Below are positions 1 to 8,360 of a stretch of DNA of 64,000 bases, in pieces. Source of the stretch: Psychrobacillus sp. OK028 (GTDB lineage: Bacteria > Bacillota > Bacilli > Bacillales_A > Planococcaceae); the NCBI RefSeq assembly GCF_900103605.1, contig NZ_FNHY01000004.1, positions 233,631 to 297,630 of the forward strand. Reading direction: 5' to 3'. The translations under genes and the position numbers were made by a program. The notes beneath the pieces are model-generated. The model searched no databases. It was not told the origin of the DNA and saw only the letters and a program-made list of their open reading frames with translations. Each line of letters opens with the position of its first letter. Position 1 is the stretch's first letter.

Positions 1-147
1 TTGGGCATGCTCCATGTCAATAAGGACAAAATCGAAATCATTAAGACCTAATATCTCAACATTAGTCGGTGATCCAGAAGCAACGAACGCACCTAAAACA
101 TGCCCGTTTTCCTCTAGCTTCTCTTTGACCAAATTACGCATCTTCAT
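1..147 (-). CDS. HpcH/HpaI-type aldolase, N-terminal fragment (cut by window edge)
   Basis: Only the first 49 codons are visible; the rest lies left of the window. The translation begins MKMRNLVKEKLEENG and runs into FDFVLIDMEHAQ, which matches the conserved D-x-V-x-I-D-x-E-H stretch near the N-terminus of the HpcH/HpaI (2-keto-3-deoxy-acid class II) aldolases, where the Glu helps bind the divalent metal. These enzymes cleave 4-hydroxy-2-oxo acids to pyruvate plus an aldehyde. An AAGGAGAGGG Shine-Dalgarno lies 7-8 nt before the ATG. It is the last visible gene of the minus-strand operon that includes the cupin, DUF6282 and permease genes, so it probably carries out a late step in breakdown of the imported compound. 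Confidence 0.7.
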   Translation of the reverse strand, partial: MKMRNLVKEKLEENGHVLGAFVASGSPTNVEILGLNDFDFVLIDMEHAQ

Positions 148-228
148 TAAATACCCTCTCCTTCGACCTACTGTAAAAACATGTTTGAATTTCTGAACTA
201 TACAGCCCAACTGGCTAAACAGTTCGTT

Positions 229-612
229 CTATTTACGATAATTTTCAATAAATTTACCATAGGATTCATTGTATTCTTCTCTAAGAGGATAGAAGATATC
301 CATATTAAGTACTGGTAAAGGACTGTCGTAAACTTCAATATAATGCTCCACACCAGCTGGTACAGTAATCCAAGATCCTTTCGTCATACGATATGGAACG
401 CCGTCTACATAATAGTCACATTCGCCTTCCAAGATCAGTGCAATTTGCTCATTCTCTTCATGGCTATGCGGATTCTTCTCATTGCCATTTTCAATTTTAT
501 TGATTGTGACGTTGATATTTTCTGCACCCATACCGAATACTTTACGCGTAATTCCTTCTCTTACAAATTGCCAAGGTAGGTTCTCCAAGTTGCCATAATC
601 GATGTTTGTCAT
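229..612 (-). CDS. single-domain cupin protein
   Basis: A 127-residue protein with one small cupin barrel. Cupin motif 1 is visible as HSHEENEQIALILEGE around residues 48-63 (two His and a Glu as metal ligands) and motif 2 as PAGVEHYI around residues 90-97. Such stand-alone cupins are often isomerases, decarboxylases or dioxygenases acting on small acids or sugars, but the fold alone does not fix the reaction. It follows the DUF6282 gene by about 50 nt on the same strand, with AGGAGG before its ATG, and precedes the aldolase gene, so a catabolic role in this operon is likely. The exact substrate cannot be read from sequence. Confidence 0.8.
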   Translation of the reverse strand: MTNIDYGNLENLPWQFVREGITRKVFGMGAENINVTINKIENGNEKNPHSHEENEQIALILEGECDYYVDGVPYRMTKGSWITVPAGVEHYIEVYDSPLPVLNMDIFYPLREEYNESYGKFIENYRK

Positions 613-663
613 TTTAATTTCCTCCTATTTTATATCATTATTTTATTCGCTTATTACTTGATA

Positions 664-1551
664 TTATTGGAAATTGAACAACTCTTTTGGATTCTTCTTA
701 GTCATGATGTTAATTTCTTCTTCAGTAATTCCAAAATGTTTTTCTAGTGCATTCACAAAATTATACATTCCTTCTACAGGCGAGCCATTAGCTGCCTGAC
801 CATAGTCTGTATCGATAATGATGCGGTCCACACCACAAGCATCTATCATCTCTTTCGCTACTGACAGATCTATCACTGCCTCTACTTTTGAACCGCTGTC
901 TTTAAATACACAAGCGTTAATCTCAATATAGGCACCCATTTCTGCCCATCTCTTCATATCTTCAATAGTTGCTCCTACCTGATAATGTGGGTGTGTTACT
1001 AAGACACGTTTCATCCCTATTTCAAAGGCCTTCTTAACTGTAGCATCTACTTCAATTTCATTGCCATGTCCGGTTGCCAATACCATATCATGCTTGGCTA
1101 AGTACTCAATTACTTCCACAGCTTTAGGATTAAGATTTCCATTTTCATCGGCGATTACGATTGGCTCTTCCTCTACGTCAGAGGTGCCTGCTCCACCAAC
1201 AAAACCAGATTCTTTGTGACCGTCGATATGAGTTTTTGAAGAGACAGTCGGAAGGTAAACCATCGCTGTGCCCAGTTGTCTAGCTTTGTCCACTGCATCG
1301 ACATTAAGACCACCAACTGCATTATTCAGAACAAGGCATCCATAAACCTTACAGGTACCGTTTCCTAAATGCTTCTCCACCATTTTCGTTCCCAAGAGAG
1401 CTGGAATATAGTGGTCCTTTACAACGAATCCTGCATACCCGACTTCTTCTGCCAGCTTCAGCATTTCGGCAGCATCCACTGCTCTGTTTGCGGTAGAGGG
1501 TCCACAGTGCACATGCACATCGTACATTCCTTTTAAAATACTTCTATTCAT
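664..1551 (-). CDS. DUF6282 / amidohydrolase-like metal-dependent hydrolase
   Basis: A 295-residue TIM-barrel-type protein. The N-terminus MYDVHVHCGPS carries an H-x-H metal pair, later strands show VVKDHY, LATGHGNE and VLVTHPHY, and a late Asp occurs in RIIIDTDYGQ; this His/His/His/His/Asp pattern is that of the amidohydrolase superfamily. The family is best known as DUF6282, without an assigned reaction. It sits between the permease and cupin genes, with GGAGG 7 nt before its ATG. Given the neighbours (permease, cupin, aldolase) it may open a ring or remove an acyl group from the imported compound; this is inference. Confidence 0.65.
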   Translation of the reverse strand: MNRSILKGMYDVHVHCGPSTANRAVDAAEMLKLAEEVGYAGFVVKDHYIPALLGTKMVEKHLGNGTCKVYGCLVLNNAVGGLNVDAVDKARQLGTAMVYLPTVSSKTHIDGHKESGFVGGAGTSDVEEEPIVIADENGNLNPKAVEVIEYLAKHDMVLATGHGNEIEVDATVKKAFEIGMKRVLVTHPHYQVGATIEDMKRWAEMGAYIEINACVFKDSGSKVEAVIDLSVAKEMIDACGVDRIIIDTDYGQAANGSPVEGMYNFVNALEKHFGITEEEINIMTKKNPKELFNFQ

Positions 1552-1660
1552 TCTAATTCCTCCTAGTATTTAATAGTTAAGAACAAAACCTTTTTTTGTT
1601 AAGCAACTAAAATTAGCATGTCTTTAAGATTGATAGTTTTTAGAAATAGAATAAGCAGAA

Positions 1661-2941
1661 TTAAAAACCTGCAGTAATACTGTATATACCAGTATTCGCT
1701 AATAAGCCTGCGATGATGGAAACTACAATTGCTACTAGAAACAACTTATTAAAGACTTTCGTTCTTTCCTCAACGCTAGGTTTAAATAGTGTTCCGTAAG
1801 CAGCTAGAACCATCGCACCACCTAAAGACAATGGACTAATAGCAGCCGTGAATCCTCCATTTATAACTGTGCTGATCAATTCAATATTCATAAACGGATT
1901 ACCGTTGGAAACATTCAACACCTCAATTGATGGAATCAAAGTAGGGATAGGTCCCGCAATTGCTAGTGAGAAGAAGGACATAATAGACGAAGTGATACCA
2001 AGTAAAGGAGCCAACGTCGCCTTTGTAGTAATGGAAGATAACATACTATCTAAAAGAGTTAATCCGCCCATCGTATCAATAACACTAAGAAGATTCCCAA
2101 TCCCTATACATAGGAATATTGTTTCCCATGGCACTCCGAGAAAGGCATCCTTTTCATCGGCAGCCTTAGCCAACAGCAGGATTATACTGAAAACTAGGGC
2201 AGTGAGTCCTGCATGTGTTTTTAAAAACATAATCGCAAAAATCATCAATACTAGCATCAACAGTGTCAGCTTCTGTTGACTACTAAAAGCTGGAAGGCTG
2301 ATTACCCCTGCACTACCTTCTATAGACAATGCACCTTCAGCCTGTTGTTTTCTCTTCCATCCGCGAAAAGCAATATAAACTAAAATTCCTGCGATAGAGA
2401 ACAGGATTACACCATTTAGTAGGATTTGTGTTGCATAATTTGGAAAGCCAGCATCAGTGACAATCAAGTTAGCTGTATTTCCAAACACGCCTACCGGTGT
2501 CATCAGTGTAGCGTTCGCTCCAAAGATAGTAAGAACGCCTATCATAATTGGATTGTAGCCCATCTGGTAACCAACACTCATAGTAATTGCTGGTAAGACC
2601 ACGTAACCCGTCAATCCACCTGGATCAACAATTGTTATAAGAGCGCTTACTACAAAAACTATTAGGGGATACAATATAGCCAAACGGTCAAATGATACAA
2701 ACAGTTTCTTGGATAAAAGTTCCAAGGATCCATTATTTTGTGCAATTGCAAAGAAGAAAAACATTCCAAACAAATTCAGAAATAGGCTCGTTGGAAAACC
2801 ACTTATCACATCGTTACTGGATAATCCGCCAATCATTCCTAGTACTATTGCTACCGCAAGTGATATAATTCCTATATTTTTTTTCGTGTAGACACCCACT
2901 GCGATTACAAAGATTAGGGATAATAAAGAAATTACTGCCAT
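1661..2941 (-). CDS. MatC-type dicarboxylate/SLC13-like permease
   Basis: A 426-residue, very hydrophobic protein with about 11-12 predicted membrane segments and no cleavable signal. The first 90 residues (ending FAIAQNNGSLELLSKKL) resemble the MatC N-terminal domain of malonate/dicarboxylate carriers, and the repeated halves with helical hairpins (VDPGGLTGYVVLPA, AISPLSLGGAMVLAA) suit the ion-transporter superfamily. It would import an organic anion with sodium or protons. As first gene of the operon it probably supplies the substrate of the DUF6282 and aldolase enzymes. GAAGGGG precedes the ATG. Malonate itself is not implied, because no malonate decarboxylase or ligase is near. Confidence 0.75.
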   Translation of the reverse strand: MAVISLLSLIFVIAVGVYTKKNIGIISLAVAIVLGMIGGLSSNDVISGFPTSLFLNLFGMFFFFAIAQNNGSLELLSKKLFVSFDRLAILYPLIVFVVSALITIVDPGGLTGYVVLPAITMSVGYQMGYNPIMIGVLTIFGANATLMTPVGVFGNTANLIVTDAGFPNYATQILLNGVILFSIAGILVYIAFRGWKRKQQAEGALSIEGSAGVISLPAFSSQQKLTLLMLVLMIFAIMFLKTHAGLTALVFSIILLLAKAADEKDAFLGVPWETIFLCIGIGNLLSVIDTMGGLTLLDSMLSSITTKATLAPLLGITSSIMSFFSLAIAGPIPTLIPSIEVLNVSNGNPFMNIELISTVINGGFTAAISPLSLGGAMVLAAYGTLFKPSVEERTKVFNKLFLVAIVVSIIAGLLANTGIYSITAGF

Positions 2942-3331
2942 TTAACCCCTTCTTCCTATACTTTTTTAGCCAGCATGCAAAGCAATTGAAGTAAACTCAG
3001 TTATTAAATCTAGCTGTTTATGTAATAATAGATTAACAAAACAATGTAAGCGGTTTCTATATCATTTGATACATCCATTATTTATCAATTCTATAAATTT
3101 AGATTAAAAAGAGATATTGATGAGAAACATTAGTATAATTAATAGAATAAGAGAGTTTTTTAACTACTATGAAGCAACAATTCAAAATACAATACAATTG
3201 CTTACTCCCAAGGAACAAATTAGTTATATAAATTCTTTTGGGATTATTTTAATTTTTATTCAAAGTCATTGTCATGAATTGAACTAAGAGTACTTTATAT
3301 AGGTACCTTTATAGAGAGAGGATTGAACAAC
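2942..3331. promoter_or_regulatory. divergent promoter region of the catabolic operon and the Crp/Fnr gene
   Basis: AT-rich 390-bp space between two divergent transcription units. No ORF with a ribosome binding site was found inside. It contains the cre-like box listed separately. A TTGTCA hexamer at 3269-3274 could be a -35 for the regulator gene, but no well-spaced -10 follows, so no start point is assigned. No clear TGTGA-N6-TCACA Crp/Fnr palindrome was seen. Confidence 0.5.
3045..3058 (-). promoter_or_regulatory. cre-like CcpA site
   Basis: TGTAAGCGGTTTCT matches the catabolite-responsive element consensus TGWNANCGNTNWCA except at the last base. It lies about 105 bp upstream of the permease ATG, a usual place for carbon catabolite control of an uptake operon. 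HPr in this window keeps the regulatory Ser46 needed for CcpA co-repression. The site is a one-mismatch match only. Confidence 0.4.
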
Positions 3332-4006
3332 GTGGGGAAAAACAATCTTTTTTTTGAAAATCAGTTTACAGAATTTAAACCTTTTTTATTAGAAATCGGG
3401 GAGAGATACCTGCTTAAAAAAGGCAGTGTCATAACTAATAACCACGACACCTTATACTTGTACTATGTAGAAAGTGGTATCTTTAAATTATCGGTAAACC
3501 ATGTTGAAGGTGAAATCAAGACGATTTGCTTCCATGGGGAAGGTTCTATTTGTCCTTACTCCTTAAGCAGACCAATCAAAGGTAAATTCCATATTGATGT
3601 CGATTTCTTCCGAATAACTGCTATTACCGATATTCAGACAATCCGCATCCGACCGAAAGATTTCTATCAGGCATTGAAGAAGAATCCTGATTTAAGCATT
3701 ACAATGTTGGATTATGTCATAATGCACTCCAATCTATTCATGCATGAATCGGTAACGCTCAGCTATGATTCCGCATTTGTTAAAACCTGCAACATCGTTT
3801 ACATGTACAACCACTATCTGAACAAGATGGGTATTAACCTTACCCAAGCAGAAATAGGAGAGATTATTGGAGAAACAAGGTTGGAGGTAGCCCGTTCCCT
3901 TAAAAAACTTCGCGACCAAGGAATCATTCAAACATCTCGAAGTTGCATTGAAGTTTTAGATTCAGAGGCCCTCAAACTCAACTGTAATCTAGATTTTGTT
4001 TACTAG
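3332..4006 (+). CDS. Crp/Fnr-family transcriptional regulator
   Basis: A 224-residue regulator with an N-terminal cyclic-nucleotide-binding-like barrel (roughly residues 15-125), a dimer helix, and a C-terminal winged helix-turn-helix whose recognition part reads AEIGEIIGETRLEVARSLKKL. No four-cysteine Fe-S motif of classical Fnr is present, so an oxygen sensor is unlikely. The start is taken as GTG at 3332, because GAGAGAGGA ends 9 nt before it; the TTG at 3323 has no room for a ribosome binding site. It is divergent from the MatC/DUF6282/cupin/aldolase operon and is the natural candidate for its regulator, probably responding to a pathway metabolite. Confidence 0.8.
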   Translation: MGKNNLFFENQFTEFKPFLLEIGERYLLKKGSVITNNHDTLYLYYVESGIFKLSVNHVEGEIKTICFHGEGSICPYSLSRPIKGKFHIDVDFFRITAITDIQTIRIRPKDFYQALKKNPDLSITMLDYVIMHSNLFMHESVTLSYDSAFVKTCNIVYMYNHYLNKMGINLTQAEIGEIIGETRLEVARSLKKLRDQGIIQTSRSCIEVLDSEALKLNCNLDFVY

Positions 4007-4058
4007 TTCATACATAATTAAAAGAAATAATGTTTCTTTGAACGAAAGAGGTGCTATC

Positions 4059-6194
4059 ATGAAGCCGGTTATCCTAGCCGAAAAACCAAGTCAGGCAAAG
4101 GCATACGCAGATGCTTTTAAAGTGAAACGTCATGAGGGTTATTTAGAAATCCAACCATGCCCTATTTTTCCAGAGGGAGCCTATATTACTTGGGGAATCG
4201 GGCATCTTGTAGAACTAAAAGAACCAAAAGCATATGATCCGAAGTGGGGCAAATGGTCACTCGCAAGTTTACCCATCTTACCAGAGAAATATGAATTCCA
4301 AATTGCCAAAGGGAAATTCAAGCAATTTTCTGTCGTGAAAAATCTGCTTAAAGCTACGGATACGGTTATTAATGCGTGTGACGTAGACCGAGAAGGATCG
4401 AATATCTTCTATAGTATATACAACCAAAGTGGTGCACGCAGTCAAACGATTAAACGCTTATGGATTAATTCCTTAGAGGTTGATGAAGTGCTAAAGGGCT
4501 TTAGTAATTTACAGGATAATCGCAAGGATCTTTTATTATACGACGAAGCCAAAGCTCGTCAAATTAGTGACTGGTTAGTTGGCATGAATGGTTCTAGATT
4601 ATATTCTCTGTTGTTACAGAAACAAGGCATTAAAGAAGTATTTCCGATTGGTAGAGTTCAATCACCGACCATATTCTTGATATATCAACGTCAACTTGAA
4701 ATTGAACAATTTGTATCTGAGCCTTTTTTTGAGATAGAAGCTACCTTCCATGCAGAAAAAGGAGCATACAAGGGAAAAGCGAAAGCGAAGGAAAACAAAA
4801 GAGAAAAAATTCAAGAGCTTCTTTCTAACCATTATATTCAACCTAATTCACCGGGTGTTATTACTTCTGTAGAAAAAGTGGATAAGCGAACTCCTCCCCC
4901 GCAGCTCCATTCTTTGTCGACATTACAGGCCACTGCCAATCGATTATGGAAAACAAGTCCAGCGGATGTGCTAAAAACGATGCAGGGACTTTATGAAAAA
5001 AAATTAGTTTCTTACCCGAGAACGGATGCAAGACATATTACACCAAACGAGTTTTCCTATATATCGGCTCAGGTTTCGGCTTATCAGCAAATTATTGGTC
5101 ATCCTTTTGAAGTTGCTTCACTCGTTCCGAAAAAACGATATGTCGATGGCTCGAAAGTACAGGAGCATTATGCCATCATTCCAACGAAGAAGCTCCCAAC
5201 ACCTGCAAAATTGGCGGGACTTTCAAATCTTGAGCGAAATCTTTATGAAGAAATTGTGCGCACTACTTTGGCAATGTTTCATACGGATTATCTATACACC
5301 GAGACCAAGGTTACAACAGATGTGAATGGTCTCCCCTTTTTCACAACTGGAAAAACAGAGCGAGATCAGGGCTGGAAAGCACTATTTGTCCGCTCATCTA
5401 AGGATAAGGAAGAACAACCTCTTCCTCCCCTACATATGCATGAAAAAGTAGAAAGTGATATTAATATTAAAGAAGGAAAAACATTGCCTCCGAAACCATA
5501 TACGGAAGGACAGCTTATCGCTATGATGAAAACTTGCGGAAAGCTTGTGGAGGATAAACTAGAAACTGAAATTTTAAAAGAAGTAGAAGGTCTCGGTACA
5601 GAAGCAACACGTAGTGGAATTATTGAAACGATTAAACGACACGGCTATATAAGCGTATCGAAGAACATTGTTTCCATAACAGATAAAGGCCGTGTACTCT
5701 GTCAGGCAATAGAGGGTAATCTTCTTGCTAGTCCATCTATGACAGCTAAATGGGAAACCTATTTACGAAAAATCGGTAATGGGGAAGGCTCGATGGATCG
5801 TTTTCTAGGTAGTATCGCTAAGTTTATCCAAAGCTTGATGGATGAGGTTCCCAATCAATTAAATACTAAACAAATTAATATTAAGCTAGCACCTCGTGCC
5901 TCAAAGTTTGATAAGTTCAAAAGAGATCCTATTGTAGCCTGTCCTAAATGTCAAAAAGGATCGATCATTGCCCATAAAAACTTTTATGGTTGCACTGAGT
6001 ATAAAAATGGTTGTACACAGACGTTTAACGGATACTTTTTAAAGAAAAAAATAACACCTAGCCAAATAAAGCTGCTTTGTACAAAGGGGAAAACAAATGT
6101 CATCAAAGGATTTGAAGCAGAAAACGGTCAGAAGTTTGATGCGAGCTTAGCATTTGTTGAAGGTAAAATAAAACTAGAGTTTAAAAAAGAATAA
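4059..6194 (+). CDS. topB: DNA topoisomerase III
   Basis: A 711-residue type IA topoisomerase, which relaxes negative supercoils and decatenates DNA by passing single strands. The Toprim domain begins VILAEKPSQAKAYADAF, the acidic DVDRE motif follows near residue 110, and the active-site tyrosine is Tyr319 in SYPRTDARH. A C-terminal zinc-ribbon-like unit (CPKCQKGS then YGCTEYKNGC) precedes a KGKTNVIKGF repeat typical of Bacillales TopB. The ATG at 4059 follows AAAGAGGTG; longer in-frame starts lack a good site and would overlap the regulator gene. The 53-nt gap after the Crp/Fnr gene could mean read-through, but the function is housekeeping. A 21-bp repeat array begins 15 nt after the stop. 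Confidence 0.95.
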   Translation: MKPVILAEKPSQAKAYADAFKVKRHEGYLEIQPCPIFPEGAYITWGIGHLVELKEPKAYDPKWGKWSLASLPILPEKYEFQIAKGKFKQFSVVKNLLKATDTVINACDVDREGSNIFYSIYNQSGARSQTIKRLWINSLEVDEVLKGFSNLQDNRKDLLLYDEAKARQISDWLVGMNGSRLYSLLLQKQGIKEVFPIGRVQSPTIFLIYQRQLEIEQFVSEPFFEIEATFHAEKGAYKGKAKAKENKREKIQELLSNHYIQPNSPGVITSVEKVDKRTPPPQLHSLSTLQATANRLWKTSPADVLKTMQGLYEKKLVSYPRTDARHITPNEFSYISAQVSAYQQIIGHPFEVASLVPKKRYVDGSKVQEHYAIIPTKKLPTPAKLAGLSNLERNLYEEIVRTTLAMFHTDYLYTETKVTTDVNGLPFFTTGKTERDQGWKALFVRSSKDKEEQPLPPLHMHEKVESDINIKEGKTLPPKPYTEGQLIAMMKTCGKLVEDKLETEILKEVEGLGTEATRSGIIETIKRHGYISVSKNIVSITDKGRVLCQAIEGNLLASPSMTAKWETYLRKIGNGEGSMDRFLGSIAKFIQSLMDEVPNQLNTKQINIKLAPRASKFDKFKRDPIVACPKCQKGSIIAHKNFYGCTEYKNGCTQTFNGYFLKKKITPSQIKLLCTKGKTNVIKGFEAENGQKFDASLAFVEGKIKLEFKKE

Positions 6195-6209
6195 TTTTTT
6201 GTGATCGAG

Positions 6210-6335
6210 CGATTATCGGAGAGAGTCGATCCATTTTTGGTGATGATTGATCGATTATCGACGCTCGCCGATCGATATTTGATGGTGGTCAATCGATAAT
6301 AGGTCATCATCGATCGATTTTATCAAAAACTGTTC
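6210..6335 (+). repeat. 21-bp-periodic tandem array, six degenerate units (42-bp higher order)
   Basis: Starting at 6210, units of exactly 21 bp follow one another: cgattatcggagagagtcga(t), ccatttttggtgatgattga(t), cgattatcgacgctcgccga(t), cgatatttgatggtggtcaa(t), cgataataggtcatcatcga(t), then a sixth decayed unit. Odd units resemble each other more than even ones, giving a 42-bp period. The consensus is near CGATtaTcGgtgatggtcGAT. The array lies between the topB stop and a hairpin terminator, so it would form the topB mRNA tail. Confidence 0.75.
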
Positions 6336-6371
6336 AGCTCAAGCCATTTATTAAAGCATTATACATCTAAT

Positions 6372-6405
6372 AGGCTGATCTCTTTAGCGAAGATCAGCCT
6401 TTATT
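6372..6405 (+). terminator. hairpin terminator between topB and the P1 peptidase gene
   Basis: AGGCTGATC and GATCAGCCT form a 9-bp perfect stem around an 11-nt loop, followed on the plus strand by TTATTTC. It suits topB; on the other strand the tail is less T-rich but may still serve the convergent peptidase gene. Confidence 0.7.
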
Positions 6406-7455
6406 TCATTCAAAAGGATAGGGATAAACAATTGTTCCATTTCGTCCTGTTGTAACTACTGCCTGCGATAAAGAATTTAATATGGCTTCTTCCGTAACCT
6501 CTGCCACTCCTTGGAAAAACTCATTCATAATTGGATGATCATCTCTTAATTGCAGTCTTGTTTCCGCAATTTCTTCAGAATTATGCTGAATTTTATGAGC
6601 AGTTGAGAATGCAATGACAACGTCCCCACTTCCATTACTAAAATGACTACCGGTCCTTCCTAATCCTATCCCGCATCGTTTAGCAAGTCGCATAAGCTGT
6701 CTATTACTTAAAGGTGCATCTGTCGCTAATACAATCATAATTGATCCATCTGCGGGCTTTGGAAAGTTAGGAACATTTTCATTTTCATTCACCTTATACC
6801 GGGAAGCTTGGAATTCCTCTTTTCTTCCAAAGTTACTAAGCACCATACATCCAATCTTATAGATCTTATCCTTATTATGAATAATACGTGAAGAGGAACC
6901 TATGCCTCCTTTATATCCAAAGCAAATCATACCTTTCCCTGCACCAACTGCTCCCTCCGGTGAGGTTTCAGACGAAGCACCTTGAATACAGGCAATCGCA
7001 TCTTTCGTTTGAACTGGTAGCTTTCGAATCGAATTTAACCGACTATCATTGCATTCCCCTACCACTATATTAATAGTACCCGTAGATTCCCCTATTTCTG
7101 GATTTCTTTCTAACATATACTCGAGAGTCCCTTGCATTACTGCTGGAATACCAAATGTATTCGTCAGCATGATTGGTGATTCAATTAGCCCTAGTTCATT
7201 TACTTGAACAAGCCCCGTCGTTTTTCCGAAACCGTTTAGAACGTAGCTTGCTCCTACTACTTTATCTCGAAACAAATTACCCCCATGTGGGAGGATGGCG
7301 GTTACTCCAGTACATGCATATTCTTCTCCACCAAGGGAACTATCTATTGTAATATGCCCCACTTTCACACCTTCTACATCTGTTATACAGTTCTTTTTAC
7401 CAACAGGTAATTCCCCCACCACAATACCCCGTTGTCTAATCTTTTTAGGAACCAT
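6406..7455 (-). CDS. P1-family peptidase (DmpA-like N-terminal nucleophile aminopeptidase)
   Basis: A 349-residue protein of the DmpA/BapA family, which self-cleaves to free a catalytic Ser and then removes N-terminal or beta-amino residues from small peptides or amides. Family marks are NCITDVEGVKVGHITI near the N-terminus, GECNDSRLNSIR, and the self-processing site at about Gly237-Ser238 in PADGSIMIVLATDAPL, followed by LGRTGSHFSNGSGD. No signal peptide is seen, so it is cytoplasmic. AAAGGAG lies 8 nt before the ATG at 7455; 33 more in-frame codons upstream lack such a site. It is a single-gene unit convergent with topB. Confidence 0.88.
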   Translation of the reverse strand: MVPKKIRQRGIVVGELPVGKKNCITDVEGVKVGHITIDSSLGGEEYACTGVTAILPHGGNLFRDKVVGASYVLNGFGKTTGLVQVNELGLIESPIMLTNTFGIPAVMQGTLEYMLERNPEIGESTGTINIVVGECNDSRLNSIRKLPVQTKDAIACIQGASSETSPEGAVGAGKGMICFGYKGGIGSSSRIIHNKDKIYKIGCMVLSNFGRKEEFQASRYKVNENENVPNFPKPADGSIMIVLATDAPLSNRQLMRLAKRCGIGLGRTGSHFSNGSGDVVIAFSTAHKIQHNSEEIAETRLQLRDDHPIMNEFFQGVAEVTEEAILNSLSQAVVTTGRNGTIVYPYPFE

Positions 7456-7614
7456 GCTTTCTACTCCTTTTTTAGAGATTCTTTTATACGCCGCTATTCT
7501 ATATTTTAACTTGACAATTATATCATATTCTAATTTTTCTATTTTTTTAAACAAAATAGATTACTTCTAAAGAGTTAGGGAATGAATTAATAAATATCAC
7601 TTGGAGGTTTTAAA

Positions 7615-8115
7615 ATGGAATTGCTAAAAGTAAATGGTCATTTAAACAAACGAAATTTAGCACTTAGTATTCTTATACCAGTAATAGGTGGCTCTATTTC
7701 TGGATGGATTGCCAATAAAAATGCACAAGAGAAATACAAAAAACTACAGCAGCCGCCATTCTCACCACCTGGTATTGTTTTTCCAATTGTTTGGACCGCT
7801 CTTTATACAACGATGGGAGTTGCTAAATACCGTGTAGACCAAAAGACGAAAAGTACAGAGAAAGACTCTTCACCTGCTATTCCCTTATATGACTTACAAT
7901 TAGGTTTGAATTTTTTATGGTCTTTTCTATTTTTCCGTTGGGGATTACGTGGAACTGCACTTGTAGAAATTAGCCTTATGCTAGCATGCATTGCGTTAAC
8001 GGCATACGAGTTTCAACAAGTGGATAAAACAGCAGGAGCTCTAATGATTCCATACGTAGGTTGGGTTGCATTTGCATTGGGTCTGAATTATGCAGTTTGG
8101 AAGTTGAATAAGTAA
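7615..8115 (+). CDS. tspO: TspO/MBR family membrane protein (tryptophan-rich sensory protein)
   Basis: A 166-residue protein with five predicted membrane helices. The family signature is clear: SGWIANKNAQEKYKKLQQPPFSPPG near residues 28-52 (split here by memory of the family PPF-P motif), then FPIVWTALYTTMGVAKY and LGLNFLWSFLFFRWG. TspO proteins bind porphyrins and other hydrophobic ligands and modulate stress or tetrapyrrole metabolism. TTGGAGG lies 7-8 nt before the ATG. A GGGAAT box occurs upstream at 7577-7582, but no GTTT -35 at the right distance was found. The 245-nt downstream space before the nuclease gene shows no clear terminator. Confidence 0.9.
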   Translation: MELLKVNGHLNKRNLALSILIPVIGGSISGWIANKNAQEKYKKLQQPPFSPPGIVFPIVWTALYTTMGVAKYRVDQKTKSTEKDSSPAIPLYDLQLGLNFLWSFLFFRWGLRGTALVEISLMLACIALTAYEFQQVDKTAGALMIPYVGWVAFALGLNYAVWKLNK

Positions 8116-8314
8116 CTATATAGTAAGAAGAACAAAACCTTCCTCCAAAATGATGAACTCTGAAAATTTGCAAACTGTAAAACTTTCAGGGCTTTAGAAT
8201 CAGCAGCGAATAGTTATTTACTAACAATATTTTTTTCTACATAACTACTTCTCACCTGTTTTTATTGGAAAATTTAAATTTTTACAAATTTCACGCAATC
8301 TTGTCATTTTGTTT

Positions 8315-8323
8315 TGCTATAAT
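8315..8323 (+). promoter_or_regulatory. extended -10 promoter of the secreted nuclease gene
   Basis: TGCTATAAT is a perfect -10 hexamer with the TG extension, 38 bp before the nuclease ATG. A TTGTCA lies only 11 bp upstream, too close for a usual -35, so the extended -10 would have to carry recognition. Confidence 0.45.
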
Positions 8324-8360
8324 CTATGCGAAATACAAAATTGTACAAGGAGTGAATAAA

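Noticed and set aside
1848..2279. Plus-strand ORF of 143 codons inside the MatC-type permease gene
   Set aside because: Antisense shadow of a well-supported membrane protein gene; no start signal.
3323..3331. TTG at 3323 as start of the Crp/Fnr gene
   Set aside because: The only Shine-Dalgarno-like run ends at 3322, leaving no spacing; the GTG at 3332 has a 9-nt gap.
6210..6335. CRISPR array
   Set aside because: Units are contiguous 21-bp repeats without unique spacers, and no cas genes are present.
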